DNA of 64,000 nt, taken from the NCBI RefSeq assembly GCF_900116425.1, contig NZ_FPAS01000002.1:204537-268536 (forward strand), given 5' to 3'. Shown piece after piece: positions 17,651-25,754 of this stretch; position 1 is the stretch's first letter; each line of letters begins with the position of its first letter. The notes under the pieces were generated by a model. It worked only from the letters and a program-made list of their open reading frames with translations, was not told where the DNA came from and did not search any database. The stretch is from Lishizhenia tianjinensis (GTDB lineage Bacteria; Bacteroidota; Bacteroidia; Flavobacteriales_D; Crocinitomicaceae). A program made the translations under genes and the position numbers.

Positions 17651-18713
17651 TTTAGAAGCCAACGAAAACGAAGCTGTAAATCCTGAAACACCTCAGGAAG
17701 ATGGACAACAAGAGGAGGTGGTTACTTCTTCAGGCAATGCTTTTGGGTTTGAAAGAGAAAATGAAGATTTGATTTGGTTGACCCAGAAGGTAAATGACAT
17801 ACGCATGCAATTTGCTAAGTATGTCATTGGTCAGCAAGAAATGGTTGAATTACTAATGGCGGGTATTTTCTCGGCGGGTCACATCTTATTAGAAGGTGTT
17901 CCGGGGGTAGCCAAAACCCTTTCTTCTAAAGTATTGGCCAAGGCCTTGGATGTTGATTTTTCGCGTATACAGTTTACGCCAGATCTCATGCCCAGTGATG
18001 TAATAGGTACTTCTATTTTTAACATGAATGAAAGTAAGTTCAACTTTAAAAAGGGTCCAATTTTCTCCAACATCGTCCTTATTGATGAGATCAACAGAGC
18101 CCCGGCGAAAACACAGGCGGCTTTGTTTGAGGTAATGGAAGAAAGACAAATTACTTACGATGGTGTAGAATACGCCATGCAGTTTCCTTTCCTCGTGGTA
18201 GCTACCCAAAACCCGGTAGAACAAGAAGGGACTTACAATTTACCCGAAGCACAATTAGACAGATTCTTATTTAAAATCAAGCTAGATTATCCTTCACAAG
18301 TAGATGAAACGATGATATTGCAGCGCTACAAATCCAACATCAAGGCACCGAGTTTAGATGAGGTGATGGCGGTGATCAATGCAGACGATGTAAGACGTGT
18401 GCAAGCGTTGGTGAAAAATATTATCGTTGAAGATAAATTGTTGGATTACATCGCTGCCATAACGGTGAAAACTAGAAATCACGGAAAAGTTTATTTAGGG
18501 GCCTCGCCAAGGGCTTCCTTGGCCATCTTGAAAAGTGCAAAAGCTATGGCTGCCATCAAGGGAAGAGACTTTGTTACCCCAGACGATATTCAATTTGTTG
18601 CTCCACATGTCTTAAACCACCGTTTAATTCTTACCCCAGAAGCAGAAATTGAAGGCTATGCAACTGAGGATGTAATTGCGGAAATTGTTAAAAACATAGA
18701 GGTGCCTAGATAA
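17634..18713 (+). CDS. MoxR-family AAA+ ATPase
   Basis: 359 residues, cytosolic. An acidic N-terminal tail (about 1-40) precedes the AAA_3 domain: Walker A GVPGVAKT around residues 88-96, Walker B VLIDEINRAPAKTQ around 148, and the MoxR sensor region ATQNPVEQEGTYNLPEAQLDRF around 193. MoxR ATPases act with VWA-domain partners as chaperone-like remodellers. The next gene (DUF58, VWA-like) starts 1 nt after its stop, matching the usual MoxR-DUF58 pair. AAAGG precedes the start. Confidence 0.92.
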   Translation: MIEENNLEANENEAVNPETPQEDGQQEEVVTSSGNAFGFERENEDLIWLTQKVNDIRMQFAKYVIGQQEMVELLMAGIFSAGHILLEGVPGVAKTLSSKVLAKALDVDFSRIQFTPDLMPSDVIGTSIFNMNESKFNFKKGPIFSNIVLIDEINRAPAKTQAALFEVMEERQITYDGVEYAMQFPFLVVATQNPVEQEGTYNLPEAQLDRFLFKIKLDYPSQVDETMILQRYKSNIKAPSLDEVMAVINADDVRRVQALVKNIIVEDKLLDYIAAITVKTRNHGKVYLGASPRASLAILKSAKAMAAIKGRDFVTPDDIQFVAPHVLNHRLILTPEAEIEGYATEDVIAEIVKNIEVPR

Positions 18714-18714
18714 G

Positions 18715-20037
18715 ATGATAAAACACCTGTTCATATCGCGTTTTTTCTTTGTGCTTCTTGCTGGAGTGGTTATCCTCTTTTTATTGAGTTATGCTTGGGG
18801 CATTTTGTTCCTAGTGGCGCAAATTGGGGTGCTGAGTTTAATTGCCCTGAGTGTCTTGGATATACTCGTTCTCTTTGCTACAAAGAAGGTGATTAAGTAC
18901 CAACGTATTTTTCCCAAAAGAGGGGATTTAAATGATGAAGCTTTGATAAGTCTGCGTGTGGTAAACTTAAACGCTCAAGGTTTACATGTTAACATTTATG
19001 AAGGCTTTCCCGAAGAATTGCAAGAACGAACTAAGGTGTTTGGAGGATTTTTAGGGCCGAAAAAATCTCAAAGTTTTCACTACCAGTTTACCCCGAAAAG
19101 GAGGGGAGACTATAATTTTGAAGATACCCACATTTTTGTACAAAGCGTTTTGCGTTTGGTGAAAAGGCGCATTGTTGTGGAAAGTAAAGATGTGATGGAG
19201 GTTTACCCTTCTATTCAGCAAATGAAGCTCTATGAACTCAAAGTTTTCAATCAGTCTCAGGTAAGAGGAATTAAGAAAATCAGGAGTTTGGGACACAATA
19301 ATGAGTTTGAACAAATCAAAAATTACATACAGGGAGACGACATCAGAACCATCAATTGGAAAGCTACTTCGCGTAGAAATGAGTTGATGGTGAACCAATA
19401 TCAAGACCAACGTGCACAGCATGTGTATTCTGTAATTGATAAATCGCGTTCCATGGAAATGGCTTTTGAGGGGATGACCTTATTAGATTATGCCATCAAT
19501 TCTTCTTTGGTATTCTCTAACATTGCCCTGAGAAAGGGAGATAAAAAGGGAGTGATTACTTATGCAGATAAGATAGGAACTAAATTAGCTGCAGAAGGAG
19601 GAAGAGCACACCTCAAACGCGTGATGGAAGTTTTGTACAATCAGCGTACACAGTTTAAAGAAGCCAACTTTCCTTTGTTGTACCAAAGTTTGCGCTCGAG
19701 TGTAAAAGTGAGAAGTTTATTGATGCTTTATACCAATTTCGAAACCGAGCAAGCCATGCACAGAGCTTTGCCGTTATTGCGTAAACTCAATGCAAAACAT
19801 TTACTGGTGGTTGTCTTCTTCGAAAACACCCAATTGCGTGAAAGCATCGTGAAGCCGCCTGAAAATATGCGTGATATTTATGTGGGAGCCGTTGCCGAAA
19901 CTGCCGTAAACGTAAAACGAAAAATTGCTTTGGAATTGAATAGAAATGGAATTCAAACCATACTTACCAAGCCCGAAGAATTAAATGTGAAAACCATTAA
20001 TAAATACCTTTCGTTAAAGTCGAAGGGTATGATTTAA
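18715..20037 (+). CDS. DUF58 (VWA-like) membrane protein
   Basis: 440 residues with two adjacent N-terminal helices (about 10-55), a beta-rich region, and the DUF58 signature GDDIRTINWKATSRRNELMV around residue 207 followed by a MIDAS-like DKSRSM motif near 240 in a VWA-like fold. It is the last gene of the operon and the usual partner of MoxR. It converges with a T9SS protein gene only 7 nt away, and I see no clear hairpin terminator between them. Confidence 0.88.
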   Translation: MIKHLFISRFFFVLLAGVVILFLLSYAWGILFLVAQIGVLSLIALSVLDILVLFATKKVIKYQRIFPKRGDLNDEALISLRVVNLNAQGLHVNIYEGFPEELQERTKVFGGFLGPKKSQSFHYQFTPKRRGDYNFEDTHIFVQSVLRLVKRRIVVESKDVMEVYPSIQQMKLYELKVFNQSQVRGIKKIRSLGHNNEFEQIKNYIQGDDIRTINWKATSRRNELMVNQYQDQRAQHVYSVIDKSRSMEMAFEGMTLLDYAINSSLVFSNIALRKGDKKGVITYADKIGTKLAAEGGRAHLKRVMEVLYNQRTQFKEANFPLLYQSLRSSVKVRSLLMLYTNFETEQAMHRALPLLRKLNAKHLLVVVFFENTQLRESIVKPPENMRDIYVGAVAETAVNVKRKIALELNRNGIQTILTKPEELNVKTINKYLSLKSKGMI

Positions 20038-20044
20038 AGTTTTC

Positions 20045-21661
20045 TCAACGTCTTAAAATTAATTTTTGGGTGATGTGTTGCTTACCTGTACTGAGATGTG
20101 CAAAATATACACCTTCACTCATTTTATCATTTAAGTTCAATAGGTGACTGGTGTTACCAGACGCGACATTTTTAATTACTTCTTGATGTACTATTTTTCC
20201 ATCCAAACTATAGAGGGTAAATTCTAAATCTACTGTTGTAGCGCTAAATAGGTCAAACTTTAACAACCCCTTGTTTGGATTTGGATACATGCGCATTTGC
20301 AAAGTTGAATTGCTCTGCTTGTTGGGTGTGTGTACGCTTAAATCTTCTCCTTGAATTAAATAGACTTTAAAGATTTGATGGCTTGCAACACTCTGAGTTC
20401 CATCGTTAACAAAAAAGATGTTGGGCGCAGAACTTTGTATACCGCCATAGATGTACCCCAAGAAGGTTGTATCTGCGGTGATGTTATGTAGTTGAAGAAC
20501 TTGATTGCTATAATGCGCTAATGAGTGATCAGCAATGAATTCTGCTCCAGAGCCCATTAATGCCGGTAATGTTAGAGGGAGTTTGTATTCCGTCATTGCT
20601 CCATTTGCATCTCGGGTAACACGTGCTATGGTATTTACAAAAGGCACATTGTTGTCTTGTACCAAAACACCTGCAGAATCATAGTACTGCGCAATTCCTC
20701 CAAAGAAAAGGGTGTGCATTTCGTTGGTGGTTGCATTGTAAAGGGGAATTACCGGACAGTGGTAATGGTTGTAATATTGCTGGAAGTTAGCTTCTAGACC
20801 ATAACCATTGGTATCTACTGTAACACTGTTTAAAAAAGGAAGGTTTACATTTTGCTGAAAAACACCAGAAAACATAGTAACACCTTGTTCACCATTAGGT
20901 AAAATTTGTGGTTCTGCATTGTAATCTCTGCGGTGCAAATTTGCGGCATCTACATGGGCCGGTAAGTGTGTAATAGTAAGGTTTAGTCCATCGTCTGTAA
21001 TTTTAAATTTACGAATGGCATTGGTGTATTCTTGTATAAATCCTGGACCATTGTTCGGACCCATAGGGTTGTATTTTCCAATGAACTTTTGTCCGCCCAA
21101 CAAGTAATAGGTATCGTAAACTTTTTGCAATCTACCACCTGTTACTTGGAATTGATTATCCGTAATTTGTCGGAAGGAACTTGTGAAAGAAGTATTATTA
21201 ACAACAGCATCTATCACTGCAGGTACATCTATAGCTGTTAAATAAGGAAAGGTAGTATGATCCCCTGCTGTGGCACTGTATCCATAACCACCTACTACGT
21301 AGAGCATATCATCTTCTTGAAAGAAATTCATGTTGGTAGAACTCAATTGTTCTTGCATACTTTGAGGTAAACTGGTTAAAGCAGTTGTCCATTTTTGCAA
21401 ACTTACCGGATCAAAAACGATGAGTTGATTGTTGTGACCTGCAATATCAAAAGAAGCCCAGGGTTGTCTTCTGTGCAATCCATCTAATCGTCCTCCAATA
21501 ATTAGCCATTTACCATTGGCCTGTCCAACAGCATAAGATTGTAATCCTCCAATCGCATTTGTATTCACCGTTTCTAAATGAATAGTTAAAGGAGTTTGAG
21601 CCGTAATTTCTGCGTGTCCCAATCCGAGTATAAGCAGTAAAAGTGCGATGATGTTTTTCAT
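20045..21661 (-). CDS. T9SS type A sorted secreted protein, Kelch-like
   Basis: 538 residues. Signal peptide (about 1-22), a long beta-rich region with repeating 'YVVGGYGYSA', 'WLIIGGRLDGLHRR' and 'FGGIAQYYD' motifs suggesting a Kelch-like propeller, and a C-terminal T9SS type A domain (RMYPNPNKGLLKFDL ... MSEGVYFAHLSTG) ending KLILRR. Start at 21661 (MKNIIALL) gives a clean signal peptide; an in-frame codon at 21703 would add 14 charged residues. It probably functions at or beyond the outer membrane; ligand unknown. Confidence 0.8.
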   Translation of the reverse strand: MKNIIALLLLILGLGHAEITAQTPLTIHLETVNTNAIGGLQSYAVGQANGKWLIIGGRLDGLHRRQPWASFDIAGHNNQLIVFDPVSLQKWTTALTSLPQSMQEQLSSTNMNFFQEDDMLYVVGGYGYSATAGDHTTFPYLTAIDVPAVIDAVVNNTSFTSSFRQITDNQFQVTGGRLQKVYDTYYLLGGQKFIGKYNPMGPNNGPGFIQEYTNAIRKFKITDDGLNLTITHLPAHVDAANLHRRDYNAEPQILPNGEQGVTMFSGVFQQNVNLPFLNSVTVDTNGYGLEANFQQYYNHYHCPVIPLYNATTNEMHTLFFGGIAQYYDSAGVLVQDNNVPFVNTIARVTRDANGAMTEYKLPLTLPALMGSGAEFIADHSLAHYSNQVLQLHNITADTTFLGYIYGGIQSSAPNIFFVNDGTQSVASHQIFKVYLIQGEDLSVHTPNKQSNSTLQMRMYPNPNKGLLKFDLFSATTVDLEFTLYSLDGKIVHQEVIKNVASGNTSHLLNLNDKMSEGVYFAHLSTGKQHITQKLILRR

Positions 21662-21774
21662 GTTAAGCAAGTTAGGAAATTCCTTCTTGTTGGGCGGTAA
21701 CAATGGTTACACTAAAAATCCTGTTTTCGTGTTGATCTTTGTCATTAAATCACTGTAGACCCTAAGTTTTGTAG

Positions 21775-21782
21775 TAATTTTG
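21775..21782 (+). promoter_or_regulatory. -7 box with start codon 4 nt downstream
   Basis: TAATTTTG, an exact TAnnTTTG match, ends 4 nt before the ATG at 21787. The -33 region is weak (aCTG at 21752-21755, 19 nt upstream). If used, the mRNA would start at or next to the start codon. Confidence 0.45.
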
Positions 21783-21786
21783 TAGC

Positions 21787-22197
21787 ATGATGAAATTTGT
21801 AATTGCTTTATTTTTAGGGTTAGTATTTTGGTCCTTTGCCATGGAGACTATGATAAAGGAACATCAACCAACTCCCTTCACTGCAAATACACAAACTTTA
21901 AGCACATCATCAGATACTTTATGTGATGTTTACATCCCTAATGCATTTACGCCAGATGGCAATGAAAACAACAATGTATTAAAGGTGTTTACCGCATGTG
22001 AGTTTGATGCCTTTGAGTTTAGGGTGTATAACAGAGCCGGTGATATTTTATTTATTAGTAAAGACCCCAACATGGCCTGGGATGGTACCTATAAAGGTAG
22101 TGTCATGCAAACAGGAACCTATGCCTACACGGTAGAGTATGTACATAGAAAAGGAGAACCGATTACTTTAGTAGGACATATATCCTTGTTAAAATAG
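21787..22197 (+). CDS. Small secreted protein that is mainly a gliding-motility (CHU_C) type B domain
   Basis: 136 residues: signal peptide (about 1-19), a 25-residue Thr/Ser-rich spacer, then a full T9SS type B domain from about residue 46 (CDVYIPNAFTPDGNENNN, VYNRAGDILF, WDGTYKG, GTYAYTVEY, GHISLLK). CHU_C domains normally end proteins of several hundred residues; here there is almost no cargo. An alternative ATG one codon later exists. It is a stand-alone gene between a convergent/divergent T9SS gene and the sigma factor gene. Confidence 0.82.
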   Translation: MMKFVIALFLGLVFWSFAMETMIKEHQPTPFTANTQTLSTSSDTLCDVYIPNAFTPDGNENNNVLKVFTACEFDAFEFRVYNRAGDILFISKDPNMAWDGTYKGSVMQTGTYAYTVEYVHRKGEPITLVGHISLLK

Positions 22198-22341
22198 TCT
22201 GTAAAATTAGGCGAAAGCGAAAAAAATAGTTGAAAGTGAACATTATTCGAGCTTATATGTTTTCTTTAGCTGATGGAAAGAAAGGGTGCTGAAAAATTAA
22301 AGTATCTATTTTCCAAATAATTGTTTATTTTCGTTTAATAC

Positions 22342-22905
22342 ATGTCAGTAAAAGTAAATATAGAAAACCTAGTTCAAGAGCTTCAAAATGGAGAAGAACA
22401 AGCGTTGGCTACAATTTATGACATGTACGCTGATGCCCTTTACGGTTTAATTTTGAAAATCGTTAAAGACGACGGCTTAGCACAAGATATTCTACAAGAT
22501 TGTTTTGTCAAGATCTGGCAAAAAGCGCAAACTTACGATGCTTCTAAAGGTTCCTTTTTTACGTGGATGTTAAACGTGTGTAGAAACAAGTCAATAGACG
22601 AACTACGCAAGGTAGACAGACACAGAAAAGGGAAGGACGAAATTGGTCATGCAACCGATTATCAAAAACAAGGCATAGAGCGCAACATAGATACGATAGG
22701 TTTAAAGGATATCGTAGATGATTTACCGGATGATCAAAAATTAATCGTAGAATACCTCTATTTTAAAGGATATACACAGCAAGAAACTTCTGATGAGTTA
22801 AACATACCTTTGGGAACTGTAAAATCTCGTTCTCGAATGGCTATTAAAGCATTAAAAGATAGTTTTGTAATAGTTTTATTGATTTGGATACAAAAGAATA
22901 TATAG
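22342..22905 (+). CDS. ECF-type RNA polymerase sigma factor
   Basis: 187 residues. Region 2 (about 20-90: ALYGLILKIVKDDGLAQDIL then DCFVKIWQKA) and region 4 (about 125-178: LPDDQKLIVEYLYFKGYTQQE, IPLGTVKSRSRMAIKAL) are both complete, so it should bind core polymerase and its own promoters. The last 12 residues after KDSF are hydrophobic and unusual for the family. They are encoded partly in the stretch overlapping the anti-sigma start. Regulated presumably by the anti-sigma factor gene that overlaps its 3' end. Confidence 0.9.
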   Translation: MSVKVNIENLVQELQNGEEQALATIYDMYADALYGLILKIVKDDGLAQDILQDCFVKIWQKAQTYDASKGSFFTWMLNVCRNKSIDELRKVDRHRKGKDEIGHATDYQKQGIERNIDTIGLKDIVDDLPDDQKLIVEYLYFKGYTQQETSDELNIPLGTVKSRSRMAIKALKDSFVIVLLIWIQKNI

Positions 22906-23726
22906 CATCTGGCATACTGGAAAGTTATGTGATGGGTACCGCTTCTGAACAAGAACAGCGAGAGGTACACTGCTTGTCTTCTATTTATCCAGAAATCAAG
23001 GAAGAGTTGAACCGCATTCAACAAACTTTAGAAGACTATGTACAGAGTATTGCGGTTAGTCCTCCAGCTGGAACCAAAGAAGCCATCATGGCCAAGATTA
23101 AAGGGGTTCCACAGGAAAAAGTACTGAAGAAAGTTGAAGAACAGCCAAAAGTAGAGAAAGTTACAAAGGTGGTTCAAATGCCGACTTACGCGAAATTGAG
23201 CTTGGTGGCTTCTATAGCAATAGTAATAGGAGTGAGTGCTATGTTTGTAATGAAATCTCAAGAAAATGAAAAGTTGAGCAATGAGGTTTTAGCTTTGACT
23301 TCTCAGAATGAGCAAAAACAAAATGAGTACTTGGCGAGTTTAGAAAGTCTTGAAAAGGAAGTTGCAGAAACTAAAGCATTACAAGAATTTGTTTTGAATC
23401 CGGGAACGGAGGAAGTAGTTCTTGGAGGTACAGAAACACATCCAGAAGCAAAGGTTCGCGTTTACTGGCACAAAGAAACACAGGCCGTTATCGTTAAGAA
23501 TGATGCATTACCAACACCAACGGAAGGAAAACAATACCAATTGTGGGCCTTGGCAGATGGTGTACCGGTTGATTTAGGTGTGTTAGACAAAGATTTCGCC
23601 ATTACACCCACACGTAAAATTGGTGTAAGCGAATTACAAACCTTTGCCATTACCTTAGAGGATGAAGGAGGAAAACCTACTCCTGATCTTACGCAACTCT
23701 ATGTTATTGGTAACGTGAAAGGATAA
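22884..23726 (+). CDS. Anti-sigma factor (RskA-like)
   Basis: 280 residues. Cytoplasmic N-terminal anti-sigma region (about 1-85; KEYIASGILESYVMGTASEQ), one membrane helix (about 97-117), a short coiled coil (KLSNEVLALTSQNEQKQNEY region) and a periplasmic RskA-type C-terminal domain with KQYQLWALADGVPVDLGVLD. It holds the neighbouring sigma factor at the membrane. The start must be TTG at 22884: an in-frame stop lies at 22860 and no ATG or GTG occurs between. It overlaps the sigma gene by 22 nt, indicating coupled translation. A paralogue lies at 27222. Confidence 0.85.
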   Translation: MDTKEYIASGILESYVMGTASEQEQREVHCLSSIYPEIKEELNRIQQTLEDYVQSIAVSPPAGTKEAIMAKIKGVPQEKVLKKVEEQPKVEKVTKVVQMPTYAKLSLVASIAIVIGVSAMFVMKSQENEKLSNEVLALTSQNEQKQNEYLASLESLEKEVAETKALQEFVLNPGTEEVVLGGTETHPEAKVRVYWHKETQAVIVKNDALPTPTEGKQYQLWALADGVPVDLGVLDKDFAITPTRKIGVSELQTFAITLEDEGGKPTPDLTQLYVIGNVKG

Positions 23727-23779
23727 AAATCTCCCAGGGGGCGGCAGCGTACCCCACAGGAACAAAAGATATTGAAAAG

Positions 23780-23822
23780 AAAGCCCGCACAGCGACATGA
23801 GAAGCTGAGGCGGGCTTTTTCT
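23780..23822 (+). terminator. Strong rho-independent terminator
   Basis: AAAGCCCGC (23780-23788) pairs perfectly with GCGGGCTTT (23810-23818), followed by T-rich sequence. It ends the sigma/anti-sigma unit. Confidence 0.85.
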
Positions 23823-24048
23823 TTGAAAATATTTTGGACCGAGGAGTAGAGCAGAGCACCCGGTTTTAAGCACAACATGTAAATTGAAAAGTTGAATAGA
23901 AAACCCATATGTGCTTAAAAGGGAGTCCGTATCCACACAATTAACATAGATTTTATCTCCAAACAAGCCTGAGGTCTTGTCAATTTCTTAACTTAAGGTC
24001 ACGCATTTTTGTTATCGCACAACGAATGTATAAGAAAGCCCCAGCTTG
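23823..24048. other. Intergenic stretch with an 11-bp perfect inverted repeat
   Basis: No gene seen between the terminator and the dehydrogenase promoter. TTTTAAGCACA (23864-23874) is exactly inverted as TGTGCTTAAAA (23910-23920), 35 nt apart, which could be an operator-like site, a stem of a small RNA, or remnant repeat ends. Confidence 0.4.
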
Positions 24049-24080
24049 TTGATGAAAATCAACACTTTTAATTATATTTG
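24049..24080 (+). promoter_or_regulatory. Promoter of the ALDH7-type dehydrogenase
   Basis: TTG (24049-24051), 21 nt, TATATTTG (24073-24080), an exact TAnnTTTG match. The start codon at 24103 is 22 nt downstream. It overlaps the possible upstream TTG start at 24046, which argues against that start. Confidence 0.6.
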
Positions 24081-24102
24081 TTTAAAATTTAAAAATACAT
24101 AC

Positions 24103-25659
24103 ATGTCAGAAGTAATAACAGGATTTGATATACAAGAAGTACTCGATCAATTAGGACTAGAAAAGACAAATTTAGGCGCTTCGACTGGGAGCGTTTGGTT
24201 ACAGACAAAAGGTGAAGTTTTAGAATCAAAATCTCCGGTAGACGGGAAGCAAATTGGAACTGTTGTTCAGGCTACTGAGGAGGATTATCATAAAGTAGTT
24301 GAAAAAGCACAAGCGGCTTTTTTACAATGGAGAAAAGTACCTGCACCACAAAGAGGTGAAGTAGTAAGACAATTGGGTGAGAAATTGCGTGATTACAAAG
24401 AGCCCTTAGGGAAATTGGTTTCTTACGAAATGGGGAAATCTTACCAAGAAGGTTTAGGAGAAGTACAGGAAATGATAGACATCTGTGATTTCGCAGTAGG
24501 ATTATCACGTCAGTTACACGGTTTAACGATGCACTCGGAAAGACCAGGACATAGAATGTACGAACAATACCACCCACTAGGAGTTGTAGGAATTATTTCT
24601 GCGTTTAACTTCCCGGTTGCGGTATGGAGCTGGAACACGGCCTTGGCATGGGTTTGTGGAGATGCATGTATTTGGAAGCCTTCTGAGAAAACTCCTTTAA
24701 CTGCCATTGCTTGTCAGAAAATTACAGAAGAAGTATTCTCTGATAACGATGTACCTGAAGGAATTTCATCTTTAATTATAGGTGGAGCTGACTTAGGAAA
24801 ATTAATGGCAAACGATACACGTATTCCTTTAGTAAGTGCTACAGGATCTACACGTATGGGTAAATCTGTTTCTGAAGCTGTTGGAAGACGTTTAGGAAAA
24901 TCTTTATTAGAGTTGGGTGGAAACAATGCTATGATCATTACACCAAATGCAGACTTGAATGTTGTTGTTCCAGGTGCAGTGTTTGGAGCGGTAGGTACAT
25001 GTGGTCAACGTTGTACATCTACAAGAAGATTGATTATTCACGCTTCTATTTACGACAAAGTAAAAGACGTATTGGTGAATGCTTACAAGCAATTGCGTAT
25101 AGGTAATCCATTGGATGAAAACAATCATGTTGGTCCGTTAATCGATACTGACGCAGTAGCCATGTACAATGCAGCCCGTGAAAAAGTAGTAGCTGAAGGT
25201 GGTAATTTAATTGTAGAAGGTGGAGTGCTTTCTGGAGAAGGATACGAATCTGGATGTTATGTTGCTCCCGCAATTGCTGAAGCTGAAAATCACTACGAAA
25301 TCGTTCAACACGAAACTTTCGCACCAATTTTATACTTAATGAAGTACGACGGTGAAGTTGAAAATGCGATCGATATTCAAAATGGAGTGAAGCAAGGGTT
25401 ATCTTCTGCTATCATGACCACAGATTTAAGAGAAGCGGAACGTTTCTTATCTGTAGCTGGTTCTGATTGTGGAATCGCTAACGTAAACATCGGTACTTCT
25501 GGAGCAGAAATCGGTGGTGCTTTCGGTGGTGAAAAAGAAACAGGTGGTGGACGTGAGTCTGGATCTGATGCTTGGAAAGTTTACATGAGAAGACAAACAA
25601 ATACGATCAATTATACCAATGAGCTTCCTTTAGCGCAAGGTATCAAGTTCGATTTATAG
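24103..25659 (+). CDS. Aldehyde dehydrogenase, ALDH7 (antiquitin / aminoadipate-semialdehyde) type
   Basis: 518 residues, cytosolic, NAD(P)-dependent oxidation of an aldehyde to an acid. Catalytic residues are E270 in ELGGNN and nucleophile C304 in GQRCTSTRR; the cofactor-binding GSTRMG motif precedes them. The C-terminal block NIGTSGAEIGGAFGGEKETG followed by GGRESGSDAWK is characteristic of ALDH7A1-like enzymes, which oxidise alpha-aminoadipate semialdehyde in lysine breakdown. The substrate assignment is from family resemblance only, since no other lysine-catabolism gene is nearby. Codon choice is uniform and looks suited to high expression. A 19-residue N-terminal extension from TTG 24046 is possible but lies across the promoter. 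Confidence 0.9.
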   Translation: MSEVITGFDIQEVLDQLGLEKTNLGASTGSVWLQTKGEVLESKSPVDGKQIGTVVQATEEDYHKVVEKAQAAFLQWRKVPAPQRGEVVRQLGEKLRDYKEPLGKLVSYEMGKSYQEGLGEVQEMIDICDFAVGLSRQLHGLTMHSERPGHRMYEQYHPLGVVGIISAFNFPVAVWSWNTALAWVCGDACIWKPSEKTPLTAIACQKITEEVFSDNDVPEGISSLIIGGADLGKLMANDTRIPLVSATGSTRMGKSVSEAVGRRLGKSLLELGGNNAMIITPNADLNVVVPGAVFGAVGTCGQRCTSTRRLIIHASIYDKVKDVLVNAYKQLRIGNPLDENNHVGPLIDTDAVAMYNAAREKVVAEGGNLIVEGGVLSGEGYESGCYVAPAIAEAENHYEIVQHETFAPILYLMKYDGEVENAIDIQNGVKQGLSSAIMTTDLREAERFLSVAGSDCGIANVNIGTSGAEIGGAFGGEKETGGGRESGSDAWKVYMRRQTNTINYTNELPLAQGIKFDL

Positions 25660-25679
25660 GATATCATATACTAAACAGT

Positions 25680-25717
25680 AAAAAAGGGAGGGGTCAGTAG
25701 ATCTTTCCCTTTTTTTG
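25680..25717 (+). terminator. Rho-independent terminator
   Basis: AAAAAGGGA (25681-25689) pairs with TCCCTTTTT (25706-25714), loop of 16 nt, run of T at the end. It ends the dehydrogenase transcript. Confidence 0.75.
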
Positions 25718-25754
25718 TTGGGAGGAAATGTTTTTTGTGGGTGGATCAAACCCT

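Noticed and set aside
23655-23966. Leftward 103-codon frame across the anti-sigma terminator
   Set aside because: It contains the terminator hairpin of the forward gene and low-complexity cysteine/leucine-rich sequence; no sign of selection as protein.
24046-24102. TTG-initiated 19-residue extension of the aldehyde dehydrogenase
   Set aside because: It crosses the -33/-7 promoter boxes, so it cannot be part of the mRNA made from that promoter; the conserved N-terminus starts at 24103.
24272-25327. Several leftward open frames (for example 24272-24577 and 25046-25327) inside the dehydrogenase gene
   Set aside because: They follow the codon structure of the strongly biased forward gene in antisense and have no promoter, signal peptide or recognisable domain.
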